DNA of 64,000 nucleotides from Phycisphaerae bacterium (GTDB lineage Bacteria; Planctomycetota; Phycisphaerae; SM23-33): NCBI GenBank assembly GCA_016782885.1, contig JADHXQ010000005.1, positions 1 to 64,000 of the forward strand, read 5' to 3'. Shown piece by piece: positions 52,591 to 61,849 of this stretch (position 1 is its first letter; each line of letters starts with the position of its first letter). The notes under the pieces were generated by a model. It saw only the letters and a program-made list of their open reading frames with translations, ran no database searches and was not told where the DNA came from. The position numbers and the translations under genes were made by a program.

Positions 52591-53769
52591 TCAGACCTCT
52601 GCCAGTAGATCAGCCATAATAGTGTTGGACACGATCATTGCATCGGGAGCTATGCGGAGATGCTCGCGGGTAAGCTGCAGTGCTCCCTGCCTGCAATATC
52701 GTTGTATGGTCCGCCCGAAGGCATCGGTCAGGTCCATCCCGAACCTGGTAATGAACGCGCGGCGATTTATGCCTTCACTCATTCGCAGCGCCAGCATTAC
52801 CGTTTCGCCCATCAGGGCCCTTCCGGTGAGTTTTTCGCGGTGGCAGGGGGGGGCGACTCCGGTATCGAGGGCCTGGATATACACCTCGACATCGGGCCTG
52901 TTCGTCCGCCTCACGCCGCCTAAGTAGCTGGCTGCTGCTGGTCCAAGGCCCAGGTAAGGCTCATTCAACCAGTACGTCAGATTATGCCTGCAGCGGTTTT
53001 TCGGTGCGGCGAAGTTGGATATTTCATACTGCGGGAGTCCTGCGTCGTGTGCGGTGGTAACGGCGGCGCGGTAGCATTCGGCCTGGTCCGATTCGTCCAT
53101 CTCGACAAACTTCCCGCGGTCTCGCTGCCTGCCGATGTCCGTATCGCTCTCGATCGTTAATGCATAGCAGCTCAGGTGGTCCGGGGCGAGGTCGAGCGCC
53201 TGGTCCAGCGAAAACCGCCACGAGTCGGGATTTTGTCCGGGTGCGGCGTAGATCAGATCCAGGCCGAGTCGCTCGTGTCCGGCCAGCCTGAGCGTTTCCC
53301 ATGCCGTAACGATTTCGGTCGGATCGTGAATTCTACCCAGTGCGGTCAGTTCTGTTTCGACGAAGGATTGCGCCCCGATATTGACGCGGTTTACTCCCGC
53401 GTTGAGCAGCGATTTCGCTACTTCACTGGTTACTGTGCAGGGATTGGCTTCAATACTGAATTCCGTCCGTTCGTCACGATACTCCGCCAACATCGCCAGA
53501 AGTTGTTCCAGCAGGGGAAGTTCCAATGCTGTGGGCGTTCCGCCCCCGATAAAGATGCTGTCGAGCGGTATGGTGAGATGATGGGCATGGCGCCGCAGTT
53601 CGAGCGATATTGCCCTGACGCAGGCCCCGGTGAGCTCTTGGCGATCGGGCAGCGAGTAAAAATCGCAGTATCCGCATTTGCTCCGGCAGAACGGTATGTG
53701 GACATAGAGCGCCCCGGTCGATCCACCGGCGTTAGCGTTTATCGTATGGTTGGAGCTTTGGGCTTGCAT
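52591..53769 (-). CDS. hemW: Radical SAM heme chaperone HemW-like
   Basis: 392 residues. LYVHIPFCRSKCGYCDFYS carries the CxxxCxxC cluster motif followed by CDF. IFIGGGTPTAL and EANPCTVT are SAM-binding segments, and RVNIGAQSF the next conserved strand. The clade (HemN-related but lacking the HemN N-terminal extension) is HemW, which inserts heme into proteins. The coproporphyrinogen oxidase activity of true HemN is not expected. Confidence 0.88.
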   Translation of the reverse strand: MQAQSSNHTINANAGGSTGALYVHIPFCRSKCGYCDFYSLPDRQELTGACVRAISLELRRHAHHLTIPLDSIFIGGGTPTALELPLLEQLLAMLAEYRDERTEFSIEANPCTVTSEVAKSLLNAGVNRVNIGAQSFVETELTALGRIHDPTEIVTAWETLRLAGHERLGLDLIYAAPGQNPDSWRFSLDQALDLAPDHLSCYALTIESDTDIGRQRDRGKFVEMDESDQAECYRAAVTTAHDAGLPQYEISNFAAPKNRCRHNLTYWLNEPYLGLGPAAASYLGGVRRTNRPDVEVYIQALDTGVAPPCHREKLTGRALMGETVMLALRMSEGINRRAFITRFGMDLTDAFGRTIQRYCRQGALQLTREHLRIAPDAMIVSNTIMADLLAEV

Positions 53770-53791
53770 TGAAAGCTTCTGACAATTATGC

Positions 53792-53819
53792 TTGCATGGA
53801 AACCGCAGGATTATACAAT
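53792..53819 (+). promoter_or_regulatory. Putative promoter of the FHA gene
   Basis: TTGCAT (53792-53797), a 16-bp spacer and TACAAT (53814-53819), about 74 bp before the FHA start, in an AT-rich divergent region between hemW and the FHA gene. The -35 match is moderate. Confidence 0.35.
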
Positions 53820-53892
53820 AATATATTATTTGTCACATGCGCTTTAGCGGTGTGATTTTCGTTGTGGGCGTCAGGATATTCAGAGGAATCCC

Positions 53893-54528
53893 ATGGATGT
53901 CAATTTAGTCATGTTCAAATCGGACGGTCAGCGGAAGGACTTCCCGTTGACCAATGCAGTTTCCGTTATCGGTCGGGGCGAGGAGTGTGAACTGCAGATA
54001 CCACTCCTGAATGTCTCCCGACGTCACTGTGAGCTGCGTCTCGACCAGGGCGTCATACGTGTCAAGGACCTTGCCTCAAGCAATGGCACGTATCTTAACA
54101 ACCAGCGGATCAGTGAAGGGGAACTGGCCGCCGGTGATCGCCTGTCGATCGGACCGATAGTCTTCACTGTCCAGGTCGACGGTCAGCCGGAAGAGGTCTC
54201 GCCCGTCAAAAGCCGTGGGCAGGTGGTCGCCGAGGGCGCTGTTGCTGATGGTCCGACCGTTATCACCGAAGACGTCGAAATCGAAGTCGAGCCGGAAGTC
54301 GAGCCGGAGGCCGCAGCCGATATCGATTCGGTGATGACCATAGTGGACGAGCCTATCGAGGTCGTTGAAGTGGTCGAAGTGGTCGAACCGGCGCCTCCTC
54401 CTCCCCCCGTCAGTAAACCTCAAGCCGCACCCGCTCCAGAACCCGCGGCGTCTGAAAAGAGTGAATCGCTTGACCCGATTTCCGCACTCGAAGCCCTTGC
54501 CGCTGAAAGCCGCAAGAAGGGCAGGTAG
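53893..54528 (+). CDS. FHA-domain protein with acidic low-complexity tail
   Basis: 211 residues. SVIGRGEECELQIPLLNVSRRHCEL and DLASSNGTYLNNQRISEGEL are the complete FHA phosphothreonine-binding core (GR...SRxH...NGT). From about residue 120 the protein is an acidic and Pro-rich tail (EVEPEVEPEAA, VVEVVEVVEPAPPPPP) ending in DPISALEALAAESR. It is likely a phosphoprotein adaptor; no kinase is next to it. Confidence 0.85.
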   Translation: MDVNLVMFKSDGQRKDFPLTNAVSVIGRGEECELQIPLLNVSRRHCELRLDQGVIRVKDLASSNGTYLNNQRISEGELAAGDRLSIGPIVFTVQVDGQPEEVSPVKSRGQVVAEGAVADGPTVITEDVEIEVEPEVEPEAAADIDSVMTIVDEPIEVVEVVEVVEPAPPPPPVSKPQAAPAPEPAASEKSESLDPISALEALAAESRKKGR

Positions 54529-54565
54529 GGTTTTCGTCTAATCCGGGACTTTGTCGAGTTGAACT

Positions 54566-55012
54566 TCAGTCCGTGACCTCATCAGGTCGCGGTGCGCCTT
54601 GGGGACCTCCTGATGAGAGAAAATCCTGGAGGATTACGGCGGCGGCTATTGCATCCTGACGTGCTTTCTTCTGCTGTCGCGTAAACGCGCCCGCCAATGC
54701 CTGATCGGCCTGAAAGCTCGAGAGCCTCTCATCCCACAGTCTCACATCCAGACCGGTTAGCTCGGCGAGGTTTGCGGCGAATGTTCTGGCGATTTTGCCC
54801 TGGGGCCCCTCGGTGTCGTCCATGTTCAGAGGCCAGCCTACCACCACCGCCCGGGCGTCATGCTCGTCGGCAATTCGGACGATCTGTTCGGCAATTTGGT
54901 TGAAGTCCGCCCCGTCAAGAACCGTCAGCGGTGCCGCAATCTCGCTGGAAGTGTCCCCCACAGCCACCCCGACGCGCTTGCTTCCGTGATCTATTCCCAG
55001 CCACCTGTCCAT
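54566..55012 (-). CDS. ruvX: RuvX/YqgF Holliday-junction resolvase-like protein
   Basis: 148 residues. WLGIDHGSKRVGVAVGD has the first catalytic Asp, VVVGWPLNMDDTEG the second conserved segment, and LRLWDERLSSFQA (seen as VRLWDERLSSFQA) the DER motif. The end AAAVILQDFL holds the last conserved residues. RNase-H-fold family essential in many bacteria, with a role in rRNA 5' maturation or recombination. Confidence 0.92.
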   Translation of the reverse strand: MDRWLGIDHGSKRVGVAVGDTSSEIAAPLTVLDGADFNQIAEQIVRIADEHDARAVVVGWPLNMDDTEGPQGKIARTFAANLAELTGLDVRLWDERLSSFQADQALAGAFTRQQKKARQDAIAAAVILQDFLSSGGPQGAPRPDEVTD

Positions 55013-55028
55013 AGGTCGTCACTCCGGT

Positions 55029-56102
55029 CTAAGAGTATCTTCCCGGCGACTTGCGTTCGATCATCGAAAGCATTTCCTTGAGCCTCTGAGAATCGGATTT
55101 CTTGCAGATCAGCGTGGCGTCGGGGCTGTGGACGATGACGCAGTCATCCATACCTATTACCGCAACAAGGTGATCATCTTCACTGACGATGACATTGCGG
55201 CAAGAGTCCAGCATTATTGTGGTGCTGGCCACTACCGCATTGCCCAGGTCGTCGGGTTCCGCGATGGTTTCAATTGCCGGCCAGGAACCGATGTCCAACC
55301 ATTCGCACGACAGCGGAACCATGCGCACCTTGTGTGCTTTTTCCATAACGGCGTAGTCGATGCTTATCTTCTGCAATTGTGGATATATCTCGCCCATTAT
55401 GGCGGTGAAGCTGCTGCCTTCGGACACCGCGCGGGTAATAGCGGTAAGCTTATCTCTCGAGTCGGGCAGGAACTCGCCGAGGGCATCCTGTATCGCCGGG
55501 ATCGTCCAGACGAACATCCCGCTGTTCCAGTAATAGTTCCCGTCTTCCACGTAGCGCCGGGCGGTGGAGTGGTCGGGCTTTTCGACGAAGCCAACGACAT
55601 CAAAAACACCACTCTCTGACGCCCGCCCGCAATGAACATACCCCAGACCCGTATGGGGACTGGTGGGCTTGATACCGAATGTCAGTAGAGCGTCATCTTC
55701 GGCTTCGGCGGCCTGGCAGGCAGACTCGACACTCCGGGCGAACTGATCGACCGGACGGATCACGTGGTCGGCGGTGAAAACCGCCATAGTACCATTGGCA
55801 TCCTTTCCAGCCAGGATCGCCGCACCCAGTGCAACGGCGTTTGCGGTATCTCGACCCTCCGGTTCCCCGATGATGTTGACGGGGGGCAGTTGGGGGAGTG
55901 CGGCGGCTATATCGCTGACGTACTCGGCATTGGTGATGATGTAGATATTCTCGTTGGCGAATATGCCCGAGAGCCTCTCGACGGCTACGTCCAGCAGGCT
56001 CTTACCGTCAACCAGACTCAGGAGTTGTTTGGGGCGATGCTTCCTGGACAGAGGCCAAAGTCTCTGTCCGACCCCGCCAGCCATTATCACTGCATGACGC
56101 AT
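55029..56102 (-). CDS. Mannose-1-phosphate guanylyltransferase
   Basis: 357 residues. VIMAGGVGQRLWPLSRKHRPKQLL is the nucleotidyltransferase signature with the pyrophosphorylase lysine. FTADHVIRP, TGLGYVHCG and GFVEKPDHSTARRYV are substrate-site segments, and YYWNSGMFVWTI the sugar site. It makes GDP-mannose from mannose-1-phosphate and GTP. The phosphomannose isomerase domain of bifunctional ManC proteins is absent. AAGGA precedes the ATG. Confidence 0.9.
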   Translation of the reverse strand: MRHAVIMAGGVGQRLWPLSRKHRPKQLLSLVDGKSLLDVAVERLSGIFANENIYIITNAEYVSDIAAALPQLPPVNIIGEPEGRDTANAVALGAAILAGKDANGTMAVFTADHVIRPVDQFARSVESACQAAEAEDDALLTFGIKPTSPHTGLGYVHCGRASESGVFDVVGFVEKPDHSTARRYVEDGNYYWNSGMFVWTIPAIQDALGEFLPDSRDKLTAITRAVSEGSSFTAIMGEIYPQLQKISIDYAVMEKAHKVRMVPLSCEWLDIGSWPAIETIAEPDDLGNAVVASTTIMLDSCRNVIVSEDDHLVAVIGMDDCVIVHSPDATLICKKSDSQRLKEMLSMIERKSPGRYS

Positions 56103-56239
56103 ATCTGGAATCCTTTCCCGGCAGTACCTTCTAATAGCTATATCGCATCGCGGGCTGTAATGTCATGAGAAATTCAAAATTATAGCAAGAAATCACTTTT
56201 TCGCGCCGAAAGCGAAAGGATCGCTATTTGCCTCGACTC

Positions 56240-58726
56240 CTATTCGAGTGATGGCATGACGCGTTGGCCTTTTCGCTGTGCCTCCAGATCGTGGTAAGCG
56301 CCGTAGAAGAGGCTATTGGAATCCAGCCATAGCGTGATGCGGTGTAGTTCTTCGTCCGTAAGTTTGAGATCGTGGTGCCCTTTCTTGATCTGGGCGTACA
56401 ACTTCGACCCGAGTGCCCCGAACTGGCCCGGGAAAGTGCGAGTGGGCGTTCGTCCGGGCGGTCGGCCGCTGAAAGCGAATGCAAATCCCTTGATCGGATT
56501 GCCCTCACCGGCCTTATCGACGGTCAGCGAGATGTAGGACTTGCTCCAGATTCGCTTGCCCCCCCCGTATCCGCCGCGATTCCACTGGCCCGGAGCGCCG
56601 GTGAGGTCGGGCGCCTTCTTCTTCGCGTTGGGATCGTTGTTGTTCTTCGTGTGGCAGGGGACGCACTTCTTGTCGAGTACGGGTTGGACGAGTCGCGGAT
56701 ACGACACCGGGAACGATCCCGCGCCTTCGCTCTTGAGCGTCGATGGTTTGCGTTTCAGTGCGGTTTTGACCTTTGTCAGCGGGACCGAGGCCTTGTAGGG
56801 CGATTCGTGACAGCCCAGGCAGGTCAGCGTCTCGCCCGGATGGGTGTAAGTGACCGACTGCATTGACTGGACGGCCATTCCGTTTGCATCGAGCGCCTGG
56901 AAGTAAATCAACTTTCCCGCGGGGACAGTGAAGTTGAGGCTTCCGTCGTCCTCGACCGGAACGGTCCCCAGCACGCCGCGAGCCAGGGTCTCGCTGCCGA
57001 TACCGATGTCGGGCCTGTTGATCGGGATCGTTGCCTTTGGGAAAATCTGGAAGATTCTGAGCGACTTTATCTTCGTGCCCTCAGGCCAGGGCTTTTGCCC
57101 GTTGTAGACGTTCATGCACTGGACGGTCGCGGTTTTTTCGGTGGCGGGTTGTCCCTGCTGCGGATGGCCCGCGGGGAAACCGTTTTTCGTCTTGTGCGGG
57201 ATGACGGGAGGCATCTTGCGAGGTCGCAGCGGGATGGGATCCTGACACATTATTTTCGGGTCGTGATAGATCAAAATGCGATTACCGAAGGCGTCGACGA
57301 GATAGAGAGCAAGCGGATTGTTCCGGTCTCGCAGCCCGCCGGGACCGTAGGCGCAGATGACATAATTCTCGCTCAAAGGCCAGGGCGTACCGTAACGCTG
57401 AGAACCGCCCTCGGTCTCGGGGAACCTCTCTTCCGGAGTGAACCGCTTGACCGGGCTCATCGCGCCGTCATCCTCGATGTGCGGATCGAATATTATCAGC
57501 GAACCGTACGCCTGTCCGTGGTGCGGGACGGCTGTGGCGAAGTACTTCCGCGAACCGGGGATCGCGCGAATCTGGTGTTCGGCGTCGGGGCGGCCTCGGC
57601 GATTGCTGGGGTAATTACCGTGTATTGCCCTCGCGTCGCGCCCGTCGGGATAGGTGATCCACGGATGGTGCGCGATGCAGTCTCCGCGGTCGATGTAGTC
57701 CCACCGCGAATAGACGATCATACCGCTGTGGTTGATGCTCGGGTTCCACTCGTTGGTCTCGTGGTAGCTCAGCGCGATAATATCGCTGCCGTCGGGAAGC
57801 ATCGAATGGAGCGTGTAGGTCGGGACGGGGCGCGGGTGGCAGCGCCCGAATCCGCCGCGGCGCTCGGAGATAAAGGCGATGCGCCCGTTGGGCATGAAGC
57901 AGGGGTCGAAATCGTTCCAGGTCCCGTCGGTAAGCTGGTGGAGCCCGGTTCCGTCAACGTTTACCTTGAAGATGTGGAACGAGTGCTGCGGCGTCCATCC
58001 TCGGCCCCTGCTCGGCTCGGTGTAGGCGAACGTTATCGTCTTGGCGTCATAGGACAGATCGGGCGTGATAAACGCACCGTCATCGAGTTTTTTGCCCTTA
58101 AGCCGCCCCTTCCGCACGACCGAATCGGCCAGCACATTGCGGAGGACCGGTTTGGCGCCGAACGGCTCGGACAGGACGAACAATCCTCCGCCTCCCCCCC
58201 GATGACCCCACCCGAAATACTGGTCGCAAATGTGATTTTGGGACTGGTGGCGTTTGATGAAGAGCAGCTTGTCGATACCTTTGAGATGCGGATTGGCGAA
58301 GGCGATCTTGCGCCGCACGGCGCAGAGATCGGCCAGAAGGGCCATCCGGTCGCCGCCGGGGGCTTTAACCTTCTTCGTCAGGGCGGTAAGCGTCTTGGCC
58401 TCGGCGTCGAGCTTGGGAGCGTCTTTCATTTTTCGGATGTCGTCAAGCAGCAGTTTCGTCCGGCGCGCGACGAGGTCCGCGGCGTCTTTCTCATCTGACA
58501 GGGGGATCCGCTGGGGGTTGGCGAGTTGATCTTTGATCTGCTCGCACCGCTTGCGCTCGCGGAAATCCGTACCGGCGATCGCAACCTGGATACGGAGTTC
58601 GGCCTCTTGGGGCGTCTTGGGCGGGGGATCACTCTTCTTGTTCTTGGGTTTGGCGCTCAGCAGTCCCAAACCGATCGACAGAGTCAGACAGACAGTTAAC
58701 AACACGACGATAATTCGCTTGCTCAT
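56240..58726 (-). CDS. HzsA-related diheme-type exported protein
   Basis: 828 residues with a signal peptide (IIVVLLTVCLTLSIGLGLLSA). The middle has TolB-like propeller text (FKVNVDGTGLHQLTDGTWND, MPNGRIAFISERRGGFGRCH) and the C-terminus two heme c motifs, CLGCH at about 636-640 and CVPCH at 688-692. This matches the HzsA-related group, named after hydrazine synthase alpha but widespread in planctomycetes that do not perform anammox. The partner subunits HzsB/C are not nearby, so hydrazine synthesis is not implied. Function unknown; probably a redox enzyme on the cell exterior. Confidence 0.75.
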   Translation of the reverse strand: MSKRIIVVLLTVCLTLSIGLGLLSAKPKNKKSDPPPKTPQEAELRIQVAIAGTDFRERKRCEQIKDQLANPQRIPLSDEKDAADLVARRTKLLLDDIRKMKDAPKLDAEAKTLTALTKKVKAPGGDRMALLADLCAVRRKIAFANPHLKGIDKLLFIKRHQSQNHICDQYFGWGHRGGGGGLFVLSEPFGAKPVLRNVLADSVVRKGRLKGKKLDDGAFITPDLSYDAKTITFAYTEPSRGRGWTPQHSFHIFKVNVDGTGLHQLTDGTWNDFDPCFMPNGRIAFISERRGGFGRCHPRPVPTYTLHSMLPDGSDIIALSYHETNEWNPSINHSGMIVYSRWDYIDRGDCIAHHPWITYPDGRDARAIHGNYPSNRRGRPDAEHQIRAIPGSRKYFATAVPHHGQAYGSLIIFDPHIEDDGAMSPVKRFTPEERFPETEGGSQRYGTPWPLSENYVICAYGPGGLRDRNNPLALYLVDAFGNRILIYHDPKIMCQDPIPLRPRKMPPVIPHKTKNGFPAGHPQQGQPATEKTATVQCMNVYNGQKPWPEGTKIKSLRIFQIFPKATIPINRPDIGIGSETLARGVLGTVPVEDDGSLNFTVPAGKLIYFQALDANGMAVQSMQSVTYTHPGETLTCLGCHESPYKASVPLTKVKTALKRKPSTLKSEGAGSFPVSYPRLVQPVLDKKCVPCHTKNNNDPNAKKKAPDLTGAPGQWNRGGYGGGKRIWSKSYISLTVDKAGEGNPIKGFAFAFSGRPPGRTPTRTFPGQFGALGSKLYAQIKKGHHDLKLTDEELHRITLWLDSNSLFYGAYHDLEAQRKGQRVMPSLE

Positions 58727-58910
58727 GCTTGCACCTTCCGTTTGGTCCGTGTTCCGTCTTCCGTGTTTTAGAGATTATCAATCTACCTTCAGACCGGATG
58801 CTAGTCAACCATTTCGGCGGCGTGATGAGCCGTGCAGGTTGCCCGAAAACGCTTTCGGCGGTATAGTTGGTGGTCCGGAACTGCGACATTGGACCGGCGG
58901 GAGAACGACG

Positions 58911-59873
58911 ATGGCGATAGTGGCCGGTATTGACGAGGCCGGGCTCGGACCCGTTTTGGGTCCGCTGGTGATGTGCGCGTCCGTATTTGAAGTACCCGAT
59001 GCGCTGTCCGACCAACCGTTGTGGGAGGCCCTTGCCCCCGCGGTGGCACGAAAGGCGGGGCGAAAATCGGCTGCACTGGTGATCGGCGACAGCAAAAAAC
59101 TTTTCAATCGCAAGTCGCCCAAGGCGTTGCGCCACCTCGAACGCGCCGTGCTTTCGACCCTTGCCGCAAACGAACAGCATCCGGAAACGCTCTCCGATCT
59201 CCTGACGATTATCACCGCCGGCGCCGGCACCGAAAAATATCCCTGGTATCGACCCGCTGAAGTGACGCTGCCCAGGGTCCTTGGACCCACTGACGTATCG
59301 CTGTCGGGCAATGCGCTCGCGGTAGCCATGCGGAAGGCGGGCATTCGCATGAGGGGTATCCGCGCCGAATGCGTCTTCGTCGGCGAGTTCAACAGGATCA
59401 TCCGCGCCACCCGCAACAAATCCACTACCGCTCTTGGTATCACGTTTCGACTTGTCCAATACCTCTGGACCCGCCTCAAATCGGGCTCCATGCACATCCA
59501 AATCGACCGCCAGGGCGGACGCATGCGATACCTGTCATCATTGGAGCGGGCATTTGAGGGGTGCAGTTTCAAGATACTCCGCGAAACCCCCGATTGCAGC
59601 GCCTACGAGATGTCGGATGCCCGCCGCACCGCCCGGATCACATTCTCCGTAGGCGCCGAAGCCGCCCACCTGCCCGTAGCCCTGGCATCGATGGCCGCCA
59701 AATACCTCCGCGAACTGTTCATGGAAATGTTCAACAAATTCTGGTCCGCCCACATCGAAGGCCTGACCCCGACGGCAGGCTACTACACCGACGGCCGGAG
59801 ATTCTACGGCGAAATCCAGGAGGCCATGGGGCGATTGAGTGTTGAGGAGGACATAGTGTATCGCTGCCGGTGA
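58911..59873 (+). CDS. Divergent RNase-HII-like protein
   Basis: 320 residues from the ATG at 58911 (GGGAG about 8 bp upstream); the track start is far too early. MAIVAGIDEAGLGPVLGPLVM resembles the RNase HII first strand (GIDEAGRGP), with the DE pair kept but the GRG loop changed to GLG. VIGDSKKLF matches the family DSKKL. HIQIDRQGG may hold the third acidic residue and ASMAAKYLRELF the helix with the last one (Glu instead of Asp). It is about 120 residues longer than RNase HII. Possibly a nuclease of altered specificity. Confidence 0.6.
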   Translation: MAIVAGIDEAGLGPVLGPLVMCASVFEVPDALSDQPLWEALAPAVARKAGRKSAALVIGDSKKLFNRKSPKALRHLERAVLSTLAANEQHPETLSDLLTIITAGAGTEKYPWYRPAEVTLPRVLGPTDVSLSGNALAVAMRKAGIRMRGIRAECVFVGEFNRIIRATRNKSTTALGITFRLVQYLWTRLKSGSMHIQIDRQGGRMRYLSSLERAFEGCSFKILRETPDCSAYEMSDARRTARITFSVGAEAAHLPVALASMAAKYLRELFMEMFNKFWSAHIEGLTPTAGYYTDGRRFYGEIQEAMGRLSVEEDIVYRCR

Positions 59874-59941
59874 TCCCTGCCGCGGTTGTCTTCCCGGCAA
59901 GACGGCGCCTGCATCTGACCTGGATGGTTCTCAGTTTATTG

Positions 59942-59970
59942 TTGACGTCGCGCGGGGTTGCACGTACGGT
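59942..59970 (+). promoter_or_regulatory. Sigma-70-type promoter for the STAS gene
   Basis: TTGACG (59942-59947), exactly 17 bp, then TACGGT (59965-59970), 39 bp before the STAS start. Good -35, weak -10. Confidence 0.45.
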
Positions 59971-60009
59971 ATTGAGCGTAATTCAACCAGTCTTAAAAGG
60001 ATTCATGTT

Positions 60010-60381
60010 ATGGCTATTCAGAACTGGTCTGACGAAATAACGGTTGTTGAACTGAGCGACGATCCTCAATTCACTGAGGATCTCGATGGCCTGATGGACA
60101 GCGTCGAGAGTAACCCGACCGATGTCGTGCTGAATTTCGCTGCTGTGGGGTTCATCAACTCCTCAAATGTCGCCAAGCTCCTTCGCATCCGAAAGGTGAT
60201 GCTGGCGGTCGACCGGCGCCTCGTGCTATGCGACGTGAACGCGCAGGTGTGGGGTATTTTTCTGGTGACCGGGCTGGATAAGATCTTCGAGTTCACCAGC
60301 GATGTCGCCATTGCGCTTGCCAGCCTTCAGATGGAGATGGCCGCCGACGAAGACGGCGAAGAAGCCGAAGAAGCCGAATGA
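60010..60381 (+). CDS. STAS-domain protein (anti-sigma-factor-antagonist-like)
   Basis: 123 residues. VVELSDDPQFTEDLDGLMD, then DVVLNFAAVGFINSSNVAKLL, is the STAS fold. Ser in INSSNV sits at the position phosphorylated in SpoIIAA-type proteins. An acidic tail ends it (DEDGEEAEEAE). It may be part of a partner-switching system, but no anti-sigma kinase or sigma factor is nearby. AAAAGGA 8 bp before the ATG. Confidence 0.82.
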   Translation: MAIQNWSDEITVVELSDDPQFTEDLDGLMDSVESNPTDVVLNFAAVGFINSSNVAKLLRIRKVMLAVDRRLVLCDVNAQVWGIFLVTGLDKIFEFTSDVAIALASLQMEMAADEDGEEAEEAE

Positions 60382-60385
60382 GGCT

Positions 60386-60406
60386 GATCCCTTCGCCGGG
60401 GGGATC
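60386..60406. terminator. Possible weak bidirectional terminator
   Basis: GATCCC and GGGATC form a 6-bp stem with a 9-nt loop between the convergent STAS and FMN-binding genes, only 32 bp apart. There is no U-tract, so the call is tentative. Confidence 0.25.
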
Positions 60407-60412
60407 GAGCGG

Positions 60413-61849
60413 TTATTCCTTCTTGCTTTGCGCTCCAGCGAGGGCCTTGATCGCGGCGTTGAATATCCCCTGTGACGATTGCGTGGCGCCGCTTACGGTG
60501 TCGAGTCCCTTGAATGCGAGCCATTCGACGACCGTACCGGGCTCTTCCGTGATAACGAGTGCCGTTTTGCGGCGGACCTTTACCGTGGGGTCCACTACGG
60601 GCGGTGACAGGAAGGTCTGCCTGGCGACGATACGCTTGGGCATCTCGACCAGGGAGGTAAAGAACTGCCGATCTCTTATCGCCGTCACTCTGACCGACTC
60701 GAGCGATCCGCCTGACATCGTAACCGACACCGTGATAGGGGATGTCTTCTGGTAGCCCAGCGCCTTGGCCTGGTACGTTCCGTCGGGAACCTGCGCGAGC
60801 CTTAGTGCGGTCTGCAGTTTGACCGCTTCGATATTCGCCGCCGCCCGTGCGGAATTGCGTTTTATATGGGTGCTTCCCTTTTCGGTGTCCACGACCTTTT
60901 GGTAGTAACCCAGTGCTTTGTCGTACTGTCCGTCGCGCCGGCAGGCATCACCGGCCGCGAGGTAGGCTACATCGGGTCGCCCGGCGTTTGCGGCGCGTTG
61001 GGCGTAATAGAGGGCCTTGTCCAACTCGTTCATTTCCGACCAGAGCCTGATCACGCTGCCGTCGGGCGTGTTGTCGTCGTGGAGTTCCGAGAGGATCTTC
61101 ACCGCCAGTTTCTTGCATCCCAGGCGGAAGTAGCAGGTGGACAGTATCACGTGATTCCTTCCGCCGGCCTGTCGATACCAGAAAGCCGCCCGCGCGTAGT
61201 CGCCGAAGAAATTGAAGTACATATCCGCCAATGCCTTCTGGCTGAACTTGAGTTTTATGGAGCTGGTTCGATTGACCGTCAGCGTGTGATGCATCAACCG
61301 CACCCCTTCTTTCCACTTGTCCGGCGAGGGGGTGATGATGACGTCGATGTACTGGCGAAGATTGACGTGGGGCTTGAGGCCGCGGCTGGCGACCTGCCAG
61401 TTGAGCCTGAGTGTGGGCGGGAAACGCAGCGGTATCGAATCATACCACTTGGGCTTGGTCCGCCCGACGTTTTCGACCAGCTCGTCGACCTGCGTCTCGC
61501 TGCGATCGTTCTTTGGAATGTCGGCGGGATTGAGTGCGCCTTTGGGCTTGGGTTTGGGTTTGGGACCCGGTTTGACCAGGCGGCGGACGCCCCTGACGGT
61601 TACGGCTTGGACTTTGGCGATGGGGAAGTCCAGTTTGACCTTTACACCACCGATCTCCGCCTGAAAAACAACTTTATCGTGTTTTTCCTCCAGCAGCTTG
61701 CCCTTGTAGACCGTGCCGGCCTTCAGTTCGATCTCGTCGGCACAGGCCGACGACACGAATACCACGCCAACCAGAACGATGCTGACAGAAACCGCGATAA
61801 CCCGGACGATCGAGGTTCTTGTTGATGTTGATACTCTCGCATTTTTCAT
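60413..61849 (-). CDS. Exported TPR-like protein with FMN-binding domain
   Basis: 478 residues. Signal peptide (VIAVSVSIVLVGVVFVSSACAD), a short beta N-terminal region, a basic linker (PGPKPKPKPK), TPR-like helices (about 200-350) and a C-terminal FMN_bind domain: YQAKALGYQKTSPITVSVTM and GLDTVSGATQSSQGIFNAAI. SGAT (about 453-456) is the motif in which threonine is covalently flavinylated by ApbE in NqrC, RnfG and related electron carriers. ApbE is not in the window. Likely an extracytoplasmic flavoprotein. GAGGT precedes the ATG. Confidence 0.75.
   Translation of the reverse strand: MKNARVSTSTRTSIVRVIAVSVSIVLVGVVFVSSACADEIELKAGTVYKGKLLEEKHDKVVFQAEIGGVKVKLDFPIAKVQAVTVRGVRRLVKPGPKPKPKPKGALNPADIPKNDRSETQVDELVENVGRTKPKWYDSIPLRFPPTLRLNWQVASRGLKPHVNLRQYIDVIITPSPDKWKEGVRLMHHTLTVNRTSSIKLKFSQKALADMYFNFFGDYARAAFWYRQAGGRNHVILSTCYFRLGCKKLAVKILSELHDDNTPDGSVIRLWSEMNELDKALYYAQRAANAGRPDVAYLAAGDACRRDGQYDKALGYYQKVVDTEKGSTHIKRNSARAAANIEAVKLQTALRLAQVPDGTYQAKALGYQKTSPITVSVTMSGGSLESVRVTAIRDRQFFTSLVEMPKRIVARQTFLSPPVVDPTVKVRRKTALVITEEPGTVVEWLAFKGLDTVSGATQSSQGIFNAAIKALAGAQSKKE

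Noticed and set aside
57095-58498. 467-residue + strand frame opposite the HzsA-related gene
   Set aside because: Antisense shadow; the minus-strand protein has heme motifs and a signal peptide.
56240-58726. Hydrazine synthase of an anammox bacterium
   Set aside because: No HzsB/HzsC, hydrazine dehydrogenase or nitrite-handling genes are nearby, and the HzsA-related group is common in other planctomycetes.
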